From assembly GCA_028870115.1 (NCBI GenBank), contig JAGWQH010000102.1, forward strand, positions 35,788 to 99,787: a stretch of DNA of 64,000 bases, read 5' to 3'. Positions 1 through 8,638 of the stretch are shown piece after piece. The stretch is from Candidatus Methylomirabilota bacterium. GTDB lineage: Bacteria; Methylomirabilota; Methylomirabilia; Methylomirabilales; Methylomirabilaceae. The notes beneath the pieces were generated by a model. It did no database searches, was not told where the DNA came from, and was given only the letters and a program-made list of their open reading frames with translations. Numbering within the stretch: the first letter of the stretch is position 1; every line of letters begins with the position of its first letter. The position numbers and the translations under genes were made by a program.

Positions 1-639
1 CGGATGGCTGAGAACCTTACCGACTACCTCGCCGAGGTCGGGATCAAGGTCCGCTACCTGCACTCGGACATCGATACGCTCGAGCGAAATGAGATCATCC
101 GCGAACTGAGGCTTGGGAAGTTTGATGTGCTGGTCGGGATTAACCTGTTGCGGGAAGGACTGGACATCCCCGAGGTGGCGCTGGTCGCCATCCTGGATGC
201 CGACAAGGAGGGGTTCCTTCGCTCCTCCGGGTCTCTTATCCAGACTATCGGCCGCGCCGCCAGGAACGTCGAGGGGCGGGTGGTGCTATACGCCGACACC
301 ATCACCGACTCGATGAGGCGCGCCATGGAGGAGACTGAGCGGAGACGCGAGCGTCAGATGGCTTATAACCGCGAGTACGGAATCACGCCGGAAAGCATCA
401 AGAAGTCGATTTCTGATGTCCTCTCAAGCGTCTGCGAGAAGGATTACTACACCGTTCCAGCAACGTCAGACGCCGAGGGAGCTGGCCGTTTTACGCAAGA
501 AGAGCTACCGGCCTACATCGAGCAGTTAGAGAAAGAGATGCGGGCAGCAGCGAAGCGGCTCGAATTCGAGCGCGCGGCGGAGCTTCGGGATCGAATCCGG
601 GAGACGGAGAAGCGCCGCCTCGGTATCGTCGAGGAGTAG
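1..639 (+). CDS. uvrB: Excinuclease ABC subunit B, C-terminal part (cut by window edge)
   Basis: The last 212 residues of UvrB, the helicase-like damage-verification subunit of UvrABC nucleotide excision repair; the 5' part lies outside the window. The visible part is helicase domain 2: motif V-like [12 protein letters not shown] (about residues 45-56) and motif [11 protein letters not shown] (about 80-88). It ends in a UVR domain (about residues 165-210, with the [14 protein letters not shown] signature) that contacts UvrC. Reading is open from base 1 in frame with the ATG at 4, and [10 protein letters not shown] matches internal UvrB sequence, so that ATG is not the start. It appears to be the last gene of its unit. 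Confidence 0.96.
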   Translation, partial: RMAENLTDYLAEVGIKVRYLHSDIDTLERNEIIRELRLGKFDVLVGINLLREGLDIPEVALVAILDADKEGFLRSSGSLIQTIGRAARNVEGRVVLYADTITDSMRRAMEETERRRERQMAYNREYGITPESIKKSISDVLSSVCEKDYYTVPATSDAEGAGRFTQEELPAYIEQLEKEMRAAAKRLEFERAAELRDRIRETEKRRLGIVEE

Positions 640-773
640 ACGGAGTCGGAGAAGAGAGGCTGATCGAAGCGTTGCGCAGTGTAAGGATGCGGGGTGCGAG
701 GTAAAGATTCCTGTCTATAGGGACAGGGCATTGAAAGGCCGCAGGGTCTTAACGACAACAGGAGGTGACAAGC

Positions 774-977
774 ATGAAAGGTAAAGTGAAGTGGTTCAAC
801 GTAACGAAACGGTTCGGGTTCGTCGTGCGGGACGATGGGGGACAGGATGCGTTCGTCCACGCGAGTGACGTGGAGGGGGGCGTTACCCTGAGGGAAGGCG
901 ACACGGTCGAGTTTGACCTGGGCCAGGATGATCGTGGCCGTGCGAAGGCGGTCCGGGTCCGGGTCGTGCAGGGGTAA
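774..977 (+). CDS. Cold-shock family protein (CspA-like)
   Basis: A 67-residue single cold-shock (OB-fold) domain that binds single-stranded nucleic acid. RNP1 is KRFGFV (residues 11-16) and RNP2 is DAFVHAS (about 26-32), as in CspA. The start at ATG 774 is fixed by a strong GGAGGTGA ribosome site at 761-768, 8 bases upstream; the GTG at 765 lies inside that site and is not used. The gene stands alone, with a 19-bp perfect palindrome just after its stop. The family acts as an RNA chaperone, but whether this copy is cold-induced cannot be seen. Confidence 0.95.
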   Translation: MKGKVKWFNVTKRFGFVVRDDGGQDAFVHASDVEGGVTLREGDTVEFDLGQDDRGRAKAVRVRVVQG

Positions 978-980
978 TCA

Positions 981-999
981 CCAGACTAGACTAGTCTGG
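981..999. repeat. 19-bp perfect palindrome after the cold-shock gene
   Basis: CCAGACTAG, a central A, then CTAGTCTGG: 9-bp arms starting 3 bases after the cold-shock stop codon. No T-run follows, so it is not a standard intrinsic terminator; it could stabilise the mRNA 3' end or bind a protein. The rest of 1000-1246 holds no gene I can support, only short direct repeats (CTGACGG twice near 1093-1108) and a pyrimidine-rich stretch ahead of lysA. Confidence 0.6.
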
Positions 1000-1246
1000 A
1001 CAAGCATTTGCTCAGATTGAGCGGGGAGGATCGTCGAGAGTAGATCGCTCCTTGCGCACTATACGTGTTTTCGTACTACTTAGGCGTTTAGGCTGACGGC
1101 TGACGGCTGTTAGGGGTAAAGCAGCGATCATATAGCCTTCAACCTTCAGCCTCTCTACCTGACCTCTGACCCCTACTTTCCTTTTGACTACTCGCCCACC
1201 CTGTGCCAAAATCCGACACATAACGACTCACCAGGAGAGTGCTTGC

Positions 1247-2503
1247 ATGCATCATTTCCAGTATCGCGGTGATCATCTCATGTGCGAAGAGGTGCCGATT
1301 GAGCGGATCGCTGAGGAGGTCGGCACCCCGTTCTATCTGTATAGTCACGCGACGCTCGCGCATCACTTCCGAACGTTTGATCAGGCGTTCGCCGACATCC
1401 CCCACTTGGTTTGTTTTGCGATGAAGGCGAACTCCAACGGCGCGACGTTGAAGCTCTTCGCCGACCTCGGAGGCGGCGCCGATGTTGTGTCGGGCGGAGA
1501 GCTGTATCGCGCCATGAGGGCCGGTATTCCGCCCAGCCGGATCGTCTTTGCGGGAGTGGGCAAGACCCGCGAGGAGATGGACTTCGCCCTGAAGTCCGAT
1601 ATCCTGATGTTTAACGTGGAGTCGCCCCAGGAGCTCCGCCTGCTGAATGACGTGGCCGAGGCCATGGGGACGAAGGCGAGGGTGGCGCTGCGGATCAACC
1701 CGGACGTCGATCCAAAGACGCATCCGTATATTTCGACCGGGCTGAAGAAGAGTAAGTTCGGTATCGATATCTCCCTGGCGATGGAGGAGTACCGAGTCGC
1801 CAGGGAACTGCGACACATCGAGGTCGTCGGAGTTCATCAGCATATCGGGTCCCAGATCACCGAGATCGCGCCCTTTGTAGACAGTCTGGCCAAGATTGCC
1901 GGGCTGATCGCGGAACTCCGAGATCATGGCTTTGCGATCAAGTACCTGGATGTCGGTGGCGGGCTCGGGATTACCTACAAGGATGAAAATCCGCCGGTGC
2001 CACGGGTCTTCGCGGAAGCCATGATTGCGGTCGTCAAGGATCTGGACTGCACCATCGTGCTGGAGCCGGGACGGGTGATCGTGGGGAATGCGGGGGTTCT
2101 AGTGACGAGGGTCCTCTACGACAAGCGTACGCCTGCCAAACATTTTATCATAGTCGATGCCGGGATGAACGACCTGGTTCGCCCGAGTCTGTACGGCTCA
2201 TTCCACTCCATCCTCCCCGCACGGCGTGAGAAAGAGCGGGAGACGGTAGTGGCCGATGTGGTGGGTCCCGTCTGCGAGTCGGGAGATTTCCTGGCCAAGG
2301 ACCGATCGATGCCGGCCCCAGAGCCAGGGGAGCTATTGGTCGTAATGAGCGCCGGCGCCTATGGCCACACGATGTCATCCAACTATAACAGCCGGCCCCG
2401 ACTTCCGGAGATCCTGGTGAAGGGCGATCGCATCTTCACGATTCGCGAGCGGGAAAGCTATGAGGATCTGGTCCGAAGCGAGCGGCTTCCTCCGGATCTT
2501 TGA
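1247..2503 (+). CDS. lysA: Diaminopimelate decarboxylase
   Basis: A 418-residue PLP enzyme of fold type III that decarboxylates meso-DAP to L-lysine, the last step of the pathway. The PLP lysine lies in CFAMKANSN (about residues 55-63), HQHIGSQI and the DVGGGLG phosphate-binding loop follow, and EPGR is near residue 270. The start is ATG 1247, with AGGAG at 1233-1237; the open frame runs upstream to 1184 but without a ribosome site. It is the first gene of a lysA-dapF-dapA-dapB-dapL group, and its stop lies 23 bases before dapF. Confidence 0.96.
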   Translation: MHHFQYRGDHLMCEEVPIERIAEEVGTPFYLYSHATLAHHFRTFDQAFADIPHLVCFAMKANSNGATLKLFADLGGGADVVSGGELYRAMRAGIPPSRIVFAGVGKTREEMDFALKSDILMFNVESPQELRLLNDVAEAMGTKARVALRINPDVDPKTHPYISTGLKKSKFGIDISLAMEEYRVARELRHIEVVGVHQHIGSQITEIAPFVDSLAKIAGLIAELRDHGFAIKYLDVGGGLGITYKDENPPVPRVFAEAMIAVVKDLDCTIVLEPGRVIVGNAGVLVTRVLYDKRTPAKHFIIVDAGMNDLVRPSLYGSFHSILPARREKERETVVADVVGPVCESGDFLAKDRSMPAPEPGELLVVMSAGAYGHTMSSNYNSRPRLPEILVKGDRIFTIRERESYEDLVRSERLPPDL

Positions 2504-2526
2504 TCGATAACTGTCGAGAGAGCGGT

Positions 2527-3354
2527 ATGATGGATAAGCTGATCTTTATGAAGATGAGCGGGAGCGGGAACGATTTCATCGTGGTCGACAACCGCGATGG
2601 CCGGCTCGATATTGAGCTCACGACGCTGGCTGAGCGGGTCTGCCGGCGACGGATATCGGTGGGAGCCGATGGCCTGATCCTGGTCGAACCTTCCTCAGTA
2701 GCAGATTTCCGGATGCGAATCTTGAACGCCGACGGTAGCGAGGCGGAGATGTGCGGCAATGGCGGCCGCTGCGTGGCGAGGTTTGCTGAGATGCTGGGGA
2801 TCGCCGGACCCCACATGGCCTTTGAAACGCTGGCCGGGATTATTCGAGCTGAAGTAAACGGTTCGAGGGTCAAGCTTCAGACAAGTCGGCCACGGGACAT
2901 TCGCCTTCATCAATCAATTGAGGTGGATGGCGACCTGCATGAGATCCACAGCATTAATACGGGGGTGCCGCATGCCGTCCTCTTTTATACCGACCTGGAG
3001 GCGGTCCCGATCCGAACGCTGGGGCGCGCCATCAGGTTTCATCCGGCCTTTCAACCCGCTGGGACCAATGTCAATTTTGCAACGATCCTTGACGGGCATA
3101 CGCTGGCCATCCGGACCTATGAACGCGGCGTCGAGGACGAGACGCTGGCCTGCGGTACGGGGACCGTCGGCTCGGCGCTGGTGGCGGCGACATTAGGGCT
3201 GGTCTCAACCCCGGTGCGGGTACAGGTCAGGAGCGGCGAGATACTGACGGTGTCTTTTACCGGGAAGGGGCCGGAATATGAGGAGGTCTTTTTCGAGGGG
3301 GAGGTCCGGCTGGTCTACCAGGGTGAACTGATGGCGGATGCGCTGAAAGCATAG
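2527..3354 (+). CDS. dapF: Diaminopimelate epimerase
   Basis: A 275-residue PLP-independent racemase that converts LL-DAP to meso-DAP, the form used by MurE and LysA. The two catalytic cysteines are visible in MCGNGGRC and in ACGTGTV near the C-terminus, each in a diaminopimelate-epimerase-fold half. ATG 2527 is chosen, just upstream of the MSGSGNDF motif that normally opens the protein; ATG 2530 and the upstream TTG at 2500, which would overlap lysA, are alternatives. It is cotranscribed with lysA and dapA by spacing. Confidence 0.96.
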   Translation: MMDKLIFMKMSGSGNDFIVVDNRDGRLDIELTTLAERVCRRRISVGADGLILVEPSSVADFRMRILNADGSEAEMCGNGGRCVARFAEMLGIAGPHMAFETLAGIIRAEVNGSRVKLQTSRPRDIRLHQSIEVDGDLHEIHSINTGVPHAVLFYTDLEAVPIRTLGRAIRFHPAFQPAGTNVNFATILDGHTLAIRTYERGVEDETLACGTGTVGSALVAATLGLVSTPVRVQVRSGEILTVSFTGKGPEYEEVFFEGEVRLVYQGELMADALKA

Positions 3355-3371
3355 TTTCGGATGGAGACGGT

Positions 3372-4256
3372 ATGAAGAGGATGTTCCAGGGTTCGATGGT
3401 GGCGTTGGTGACCCCCTTCAAAGGCGGACGGATTGACGAGTCGGTCCTCCGTGAGTTGGTAGAGTTTCACATCACAAACGGCACCGATGCCCTGGTGCCG
3501 TGCGGGACGACAGGCGAGTCCCCCACGCTCAGCCATGATGAACACAGGCGGGTGATCGAGCTGACGGTCGAGGCGGTGAACAGGCGTATAGCGGTCGTTG
3601 CCGGGACCGGCTCGAACAGTACGGCTGAAGCGATCGATCTGACCCGCTTCGCCAGGCAGGCCGGGGCCGATGGTGCCCTCCTGGTCCTCCCCTATTACAA
3701 CAAGCCGACACAGGCGGGTCTCATCGCGCACTGCCGCGCCGTTGCTGATGCGGCGGAACTGCCGATAATTCTCTACAACATTCCGGGGCGGACCGGAATC
3801 AACATGCTGCCGGAAACGCTGGCGGCGCTGGCAGATCATCCATATATCGTCGGCATGAAGGAGGCAACCGGCAACCTGGAGCAGATGACTCAGGACATCG
3901 TCCTGTGCGGGGATAAGCTCTCGTTCCTGTCGGGGGATGATACCCTGACGCTGCCACTCCTGGCGGTGGGAGGGCGAGGCGTGATTTCGGTAGTCGCCAA
4001 CATCGTACCACGCGATGTGGCCGACTTGACTCATGCGTTCCTGGGCGGTGACTGGAAGCGCGCCAGGGAGATTCACCTTAAACTCTTCCCGCTCTGTCAG
4101 GCGATGTTCTATGAGACCAACCCGATCCCGGTCAAGACTGCTATGGCGCTTCTGGGAATGGTCAGTGGAGAGCTTCGCCTGCCGCTCTGCCCGATGAGCG
4201 AGCCCAGCCTGAACCGGCTCAAAGCTGCGATGCGGGCCTACGGTCTGATCTCGTGA
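3372..4256 (+). CDS. dapA: 4-hydroxy-tetrahydrodipicolinate synthase
   Basis: A 294-residue TIM-barrel aldolase of the DapA/NanA family that condenses pyruvate with aspartate semialdehyde. Visible features are the CGTTGESPTL substrate loop (about residues 43-52), YNIPGRTG with the catalytic tyrosine, and the Schiff-base lysine in VGMKEATG. Length is typical. It lies 17 bases after dapF. The 52-base gap before dapB holds a short 7-bp tandem repeat. Confidence 0.97.
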   Translation: MKRMFQGSMVALVTPFKGGRIDESVLRELVEFHITNGTDALVPCGTTGESPTLSHDEHRRVIELTVEAVNRRIAVVAGTGSNSTAEAIDLTRFARQAGADGALLVLPYYNKPTQAGLIAHCRAVADAAELPIILYNIPGRTGINMLPETLAALADHPYIVGMKEATGNLEQMTQDIVLCGDKLSFLSGDDTLTLPLLAVGGRGVISVVANIVPRDVADLTHAFLGGDWKRAREIHLKLFPLCQAMFYETNPIPVKTAMALLGMVSGELRLPLCPMSEPSLNRLKAAMRAYGLIS

Positions 4257-4262
4257 GCATTC

Positions 4263-4290
4263 CTACACTCTACACCCTACACCCTTCACC
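4263..4290 (+). repeat. Four-unit 7-bp tandem repeat upstream of dapB
   Basis: Units read CTACACT, CTACACC, CTACACC and CTTCACC. Similar pyrimidine-rich, CCCTA-containing spacers occur before folK (about 7300-7338) and, on the opposite strand, before murB (about 25500-25525). The purpose is unknown; they resemble dispersed intergenic elements more than promoters. Confidence 0.6.
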
Positions 4291-4308
4291 CTTGTTCGGT
4301 GTTTCTCA

Positions 4309-5121
4309 ATGATACGCACCGTTGTCTGTGGCGTAGCCGGGCGGATGGGCGGGCGAATTATCGCCATGATTCATGAGGCAGACGACTTCACCCTGGCCGG
4401 GGCAATCGAACAACCAAGCAGTCCGAGCATCGGGCGTGATGCCGGTGAGGTGGCGGGTATCGGCACGCTGGGCGTTCCGGTTATCGGCGATCTGGGTGCG
4501 GTGGTGGGTGAAGGACAGGTGATGATCGACTTCACCACTCCGCAGGCCACTATGACCCATCTGGCCATTGCCGCCCTGGCGAAGGTACCTGTCGTAGTTG
4601 GGACCACGGGGTTCAGCACCGCCGATCTGACCAGGATCAAGGAACTCGGCTCGGCTGTTCCGTGCGTGCTCTCGCCCAACATGAGTATCGGGGTCAATCT
4701 CTTGTTTAAGGTTCTCACTGAGGTGGCCTCTACCCTCGGAGAGGGGTACGATGTTGAGATCGTTGAGACCCACCACCGGCTCAAAAAGGACGCCCCCAGC
4801 GGGACCGCATTGAAAATGGCACAAGTGATCGCCGGGGCGCTGGGCCGTGACTTAGGCAAGGTGGGCGTCTATGGTCGAAAAGGTATGGTCGGAGCGCGCA
4901 GTAAAGAAGAGATTGCTATTCATGCGCTGCGAGCCGGGGACGTGGTTGGGGAACATACCGTGATCTTTGACGGCATGGGGGAGCGGATCGAGGTCACGCA
5001 CCGGGCCCACAGTCGGGACAATTTTGCTCGCGGCGCCTTGCGCGCAGCCCGTTGGATCATCGGCCGGCCGCCCGGACTGTACGATATGCAGGATGTGCTG
5101 GGATTAAGAGCGCGAACATGA
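4309..5121 (+). CDS. dapB: 4-hydroxy-tetrahydrodipicolinate reductase
   Basis: A 270-residue NAD(P)H-dependent reductase making tetrahydrodipicolinate. The N-terminal Rossmann motif is VVCGVAGRMGG (residues 5-15). The catalytic and substrate region is ETHHRLKKDAPSGTA (about residues 150-164), containing the conserved H-H pair and the K-x-D-x-P-S-G-T-A signature. Length is normal. With dapA upstream and dapL downstream it supplies the substrate of the LL-DAP aminotransferase branch. Confidence 0.97.
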   Translation: MIRTVVCGVAGRMGGRIIAMIHEADDFTLAGAIEQPSSPSIGRDAGEVAGIGTLGVPVIGDLGAVVGEGQVMIDFTTPQATMTHLAIAALAKVPVVVGTTGFSTADLTRIKELGSAVPCVLSPNMSIGVNLLFKVLTEVASTLGEGYDVEIVETHHRLKKDAPSGTALKMAQVIAGALGRDLGKVGVYGRKGMVGARSKEEIAIHALRAGDVVGEHTVIFDGMGERIEVTHRAHSRDNFARGALRAARWIIGRPPGLYDMQDVLGLRART

Positions 5122-5136
5122 ATCAGGAGCATTGTA

Positions 5137-5226
5137 GTCATTGCGAGCGACTGAAAGAAGCGCGGCAATCTCATCGTTGTTGTCCTGAAAGACGGCGAGA
5201 TTGCTTCGGCTTCGCCTCGCAATGAC
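5137..5226. repeat. 90-bp nested inverted repeat (REP/MITE-like)
   Basis: The outer arms are GTCATTGCGAG (5137-5147) and CTCGCAATGAC (5216-5226). Inside lies a second inverted pair, GCAATCTC (5165-5172) and GAGATTGC (5197-5204). The sequence style (CATTGCGAGCG, CGGCAATCTC) is that of a dispersed intergenic palindrome found in many bacteria. It fills most of the dapB-FAH gap; no gene is seen in 5122-5303. Confidence 0.75.
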
Positions 5227-5303
5227 ACGGGAGGCTTTTGGAGTAGTGACAGGCGCGAGAGAGCGTTTCTAGCGATGACCCTTTGGTGTCATGGACATAA
5301 ATA

Positions 5304-6065
5304 ATGCGGATTGTGCGATTTGTTGTCGACAGGCAACCGAGGTACGGTATCGTAGAAGATAGTGTCGTTCGGGAGATCCAGGGCGACATCTTCAACAAGT
5401 TTGTCGTGACGAGCCGGACGCATTCGCTGAAGCGGATCAGGTTCCTTACGCCGACTGAACCCTCCAAGATCATAGGAGTCGGCCTGAACTATCGCGATCA
5501 CGCCGAGGAGATGAAGCTGCAGACTCCGGACGAGCCAATTATCTTCTTAAAGCCGTCAAGTGCCTCGTTTCCCCATCGTGGCCGGATTATCTATCCGAAG
5601 TCGTGCAGTCGGCTCGATTATGAGGCGGAGTTGGGAATCGTCGTCAAGAGGACCGCGAGGGCCGTACCGGTCGAGAAGGCGCATCGCTACATCCTGGGGT
5701 ATGTCTGCTTTAACGATGTGACAGCGAGAGACTTGCAACGTCAAGACGGCCAGTGGACTCGAGCAAAATCGTTCGACACCTTCGCGCCGTTCGGCCCTTG
5801 GATCGAGACAGACCTGGACCTCTCCGACGCCCCTATCCGGGCGTTCCTGAACGGTGTGATCCGACAGGAGTCCAACATCAATAACCTGATCTTTGAGGTG
5901 CCATACCTGCTGCATTTTGTCTCCACAGTCATGACCCTCTATCCGGGTGATGTCATTACGACCGGTACCCCTTCGGGGATCGGTCCGATGCGGCCCGGCG
6001 ATACGATCGAAATCGAGGTGGAAGGGATCGGCCGGCTGAGTAACACGGTTGTCGCTGAAAGCTGA
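5304..6065 (+). CDS. Fumarylacetoacetate hydrolase family protein
   Basis: A 253-residue member of the FAH superfamily, which contains metal-dependent hydrolases, decarboxylases and isomerases of beta-keto acids. Visible family features are GVGLNYRDHAEEM (about residues 58-70), the E-x-E metal site in DYEAELGIVV (about 110-119), FNDVTARD, and the C-terminal TGTPSGIGPM. ATG 5304 has only a weak ribosome site. It sits between dapB and dapL but has no known step in lysine synthesis. The exact substrate cannot be read from sequence; acylpyruvate hydrolase or oxaloacetate tautomerase-type activity is possible. Confidence 0.9.
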   Translation: MRIVRFVVDRQPRYGIVEDSVVREIQGDIFNKFVVTSRTHSLKRIRFLTPTEPSKIIGVGLNYRDHAEEMKLQTPDEPIIFLKPSSASFPHRGRIIYPKSCSRLDYEAELGIVVKRTARAVPVEKAHRYILGYVCFNDVTARDLQRQDGQWTRAKSFDTFAPFGPWIETDLDLSDAPIRAFLNGVIRQESNINNLIFEVPYLLHFVSTVMTLYPGDVITTGTPSGIGPMRPGDTIEIEVEGIGRLSNTVVAES

Positions 6066-6092
6066 TAGCGAATTCATGAGGAGAAGATAGGC

Positions 6093-7271
6093 ATGGGAGA
6101 ACCCTTTAGCGTAGCACAGCGGCTGTCGAAGTTGCCGCCGTATCTCTTTGCTGAGATCGACCGCTTGAAGCAGGACGCGATCCGTCGCGGAATGGATGTC
6201 ATTAACCTGGGAGTCGGCGACCCTGACCTGCCGACCCCGTCGCACATCATCGCAAGGATGCAGGCGGCTTCGGCCGACCCGCGGAATCACCAGTACCCTT
6301 CATACGAAGGGATGCTGAGCTTTCGACAGGCGGTGGCCGATTGGTACAGCAAACGGTTCGGTGTGACGCTTGATCCGCAGACCGAGGTCCTGAGCCTCAT
6401 CGGTTCGAAAGAGGGGATCGGCCATATCCCGCTGGCGTTTATCGATCCGGGCGACGTCGTCCTGGTTCCCGATCCCGGCTATCCGGTCTATCAGGCAGGA
6501 ACCGTCTTTGCCGACGGGATCCCGTACTTTATGCCGCTCACGCGGGAACGGTCCTTCCTGCCGGATCTTGACGCGATCCCTTCGGAGGTTCTGAAGAAGG
6601 CTCGGATCATGTTCCTGAACTACCCCAATAACCCAACGGCCGCCGTGGCATCCGGAGCTTTTTTTACTGAGGCGGTCGCCTTTGCGCGCAGGCACCGGCT
6701 GATTCTCTGCCACGACGCAGCCTATTCCGAGATGGCGTACGACGGGTACCTTCCGGAGAGCCTCTTGGCGGTGGAGGGGGCGAAGGACGTTGCCATCGAG
6801 TACCATTCCCTTTCCAAGACCTACAACATGACCGGATGGCGGATTGGATTTGCAGTCGGGTGTCGTGAGGTGCTGTCCGGTCTTGGCCGGATTAAGACGA
6901 ACCTGGACTCCGGGGTCTTCCAGGCTGTGCAGGAGGCTGCCATTGCGGCGCTGAACGGCCCGCAGGAGTGTGTTGAGGCGATGAGGGCCGTCTACAAAAA
7001 GAGGCGCGATGCGCTTGTGGATGGTCTGTCGGCGCTCGGGTTCGCGGTAGACAAACCCCAAGCGACCTTCTATGTCTGGATTGGTGTCCCGAAGGGGCAT
7101 ACATCCGCCTCGTTAGCCTCCGCGCTGCTTTCCGAGGTCGGTATCGTCATGACCCCGGGAACAGGGTTCGGCCGGACCGGTGAAGGATATATTCGAGCGG
7201 CCCTGACAGTGGATGTCTCCAGGATCAAGGAGGCGGTAGAGCGGATTGCCGCCTCGAATCTCAAGCCCTAA
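6093..7271 (+). CDS. dapL: LL-diaminopimelate aminotransferase
   Basis: A 392-residue class I/II PLP aminotransferase. The DapL assignment rests on the N-terminus (NLGVGDPDLPTP, about residues 38-49), IGSKEGIGHIPLAF (about 108-121), and the PLP lysine in HSLSKTYNMTGWRIG (about residues 231-245), all typical of the DapL branch, together with its place in a dap operon. It would convert tetrahydrodipicolinate directly to LL-DAP, bypassing the succinylase and acetylase routes; dapF then epimerises the product. No dapC, dapD or dapE is in the window. Confidence 0.92.
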   Translation: MGEPFSVAQRLSKLPPYLFAEIDRLKQDAIRRGMDVINLGVGDPDLPTPSHIIARMQAASADPRNHQYPSYEGMLSFRQAVADWYSKRFGVTLDPQTEVLSLIGSKEGIGHIPLAFIDPGDVVLVPDPGYPVYQAGTVFADGIPYFMPLTRERSFLPDLDAIPSEVLKKARIMFLNYPNNPTAAVASGAFFTEAVAFARRHRLILCHDAAYSEMAYDGYLPESLLAVEGAKDVAIEYHSLSKTYNMTGWRIGFAVGCREVLSGLGRIKTNLDSGVFQAVQEAAIAALNGPQECVEAMRAVYKKRRDALVDGLSALGFAVDKPQATFYVWIGVPKGHTSASLASALLSEVGIVMTPGTGFGRTGEGYIRAALTVDVSRIKEAVERIAASNLKP

Positions 7272-7341
7272 TAGTTTCAGAAAGTGAATCAGTGTTCTTC
7301 TGTGCCCCAGACCCTATACCTTACCACCTAGCCCCTAGATC

Positions 7342-7869
7342 ATGAGCGATCTTGCGTTTATCGGGATCGGATCCAATCTGGGCAACCGAATCGAGCGCTG
7401 TCAAGAGGCTATCAGGGCCGTGTCGGAGATTGCAGGAGTCGCAGCGATACGCGTATCGTCACTCTATGAGACTGCGCCGGTTCCTCCCGCCTCTGGTGGC
7501 TGGTTTGTCAACGGAGTGGTCTCCGTACAGACGAAGCTTACGCCGGGAGCATTGCTGCTCGAATTGCAACGGATCGAACGAAGCATGGGCCGCGCGGCGA
7601 AGCGGGCGCGGGGCGAAGATCGGAGCATCGATCTCGACCTGTTGCTCATGGGTTCACAGGTCGTGGAAACATCGAATCTCATCCTCCCCCACCCGCAGCT
7701 CCATCAGCGACGTTTCGTGCTGATTCCGCTCTGCGAACTTGATCCGGATCTTCGCCATCCTGTTTTTGGCGTCACGATGCGGCAGTTGCTCGATTGTCTC
7801 GACGATCCGTCGCTCGTCCGGCTATTGGCGCCGGCGGTCAGGCCTGTAGGATCAGGGGAGGATGAATAG
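7342..7869 (+). CDS. folK: 2-amino-4-hydroxy-6-hydroxymethyldihydropteridine diphosphokinase
   Basis: A 175-residue HPPK that transfers pyrophosphate from ATP to the pterin in folate synthesis. The N-terminal GIGSNLGNR (residues 7-15) and the signature RSIDLDLLLMG (about residues 94-104, with its two Mg-binding aspartates) are clear, followed by LPHPQLHQRRFVLIPL. ATG 7342 has no strong ribosome site and follows a pyrimidine-rich 70-base gap. Its stop at 7867-7869 directly abuts the GTG of the next gene, implying translational coupling. No folB or folP is nearby. Confidence 0.96.
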   Translation: MSDLAFIGIGSNLGNRIERCQEAIRAVSEIAGVAAIRVSSLYETAPVPPASGGWFVNGVVSVQTKLTPGALLLELQRIERSMGRAAKRARGEDRSIDLDLLLMGSQVVETSNLILPHPQLHQRRFVLIPLCELDPDLRHPVFGVTMRQLLDCLDDPSLVRLLAPAVRPVGSGEDE

Positions 7870-8523
7870 GTGGCAGGCCGCGTCCCTAAACCTCGTTACG
7901 TTGTGGTCGAAGGCCCGATCGGTGTCGGCAAGACGAGCCTGGCCGAATTGCTGGCGGAGCGGCTGCAGGCCAGAAAGTTATTGGAGGGTCCCGATGAGAA
8001 CCCGTTTATCGCTCAATTCTACACCGACATGCGTCGGTACGCCTTTCAGGCCCAGCTCTATTACCTGTTGAACAGGTTCCGCCAACAGCAGGAGCTGACC
8101 CAAGTCGATCTCTTCAAACAGTCGCTGGTGAGCGACTATCTGTTTGTCAAGGATAAGATCTTCGCGTATCTGACGCTGGACGACAACGAGTTGGCCCTCT
8201 ACGAGCGGTTGCAGCCGCTTCTGGAGACGCGCGTCGTTAAACCCGACCTCGTCCTGTATCTGCAAGCCAGCACCGATGTCCTGATCAGACGGATTCAGTC
8301 GCGGGCGAGGGCTTCCGAGCGGGAACTGGAGCGGTCTTATTTGGAGGACGTGAACGCAGCCTACAACCATTTTTTCTTTCACTACTCGACAACGCCGCTG
8401 CTGGTCGTTAATACCAATGAGATCGACTTCGTTAAGCACAAGGAGGATTTTGAAGACCTAGTCAAACAGATTGAGATGATACGGCCGGGCACCCAATACT
8501 ATGTGCCGCTTGGAGCCCGTTAG
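7870..8523 (+). CDS. Deoxynucleoside kinase family protein
   Basis: A 217-residue P-loop kinase of the deoxyadenosine/deoxyguanosine kinase family (dNK, PF01712). The Walker A is EGPIGVGKTS (about residues 14-23), and the LID-type arginine cluster RRIQSRARASERE lies near residues 137-149. A DLVLYLQAS strand precedes the LID. It starts with GTG immediately after the folK stop. The family phosphorylates deoxynucleosides in salvage; a folK-linked copy of this type is common in several phyla. Exact base preference is unknown. Confidence 0.9.
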   Translation: MAGRVPKPRYVVVEGPIGVGKTSLAELLAERLQARKLLEGPDENPFIAQFYTDMRRYAFQAQLYYLLNRFRQQQELTQVDLFKQSLVSDYLFVKDKIFAYLTLDDNELALYERLQPLLETRVVKPDLVLYLQASTDVLIRRIQSRARASERELERSYLEDVNAAYNHFFFHYSTTPLLVVNTNEIDFVKHKEDFEDLVKQIEMIRPGTQYYVPLGAR

Positions 8524-8552
8524 TAAGGACCGAGACAAAGGCGGCAGACCAT

Positions 8553-8584
8553 GGCCCTCCGAATCGATCCGGCGGGCCTTTTGT
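8553..8584 (+). terminator. Intrinsic terminator between the nucleoside kinase and panB
   Basis: GGCCC (8553-8557) pairs with GGGCC (8574-8578), extended by an inner CCG/CGG pair, and is followed at once by TTTTGT (8579-8584). It would end the folK unit and make panBC a separate unit, though I see no clear sigma-70 promoter before panB. Confidence 0.6.
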
Positions 8585-8638
8585 GTAGGCGCCGGCTGGG
8601 AATCTGGTGCATTGCGAATACGAGAGGAGGGATCGATC

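Noticed and set aside
710..727. CCTGTC/GACAGG inverted repeat before the cold-shock gene as an operator
   Set aside because: Six-base arms only, with no promoter elements of quality nearby; too weak to call.
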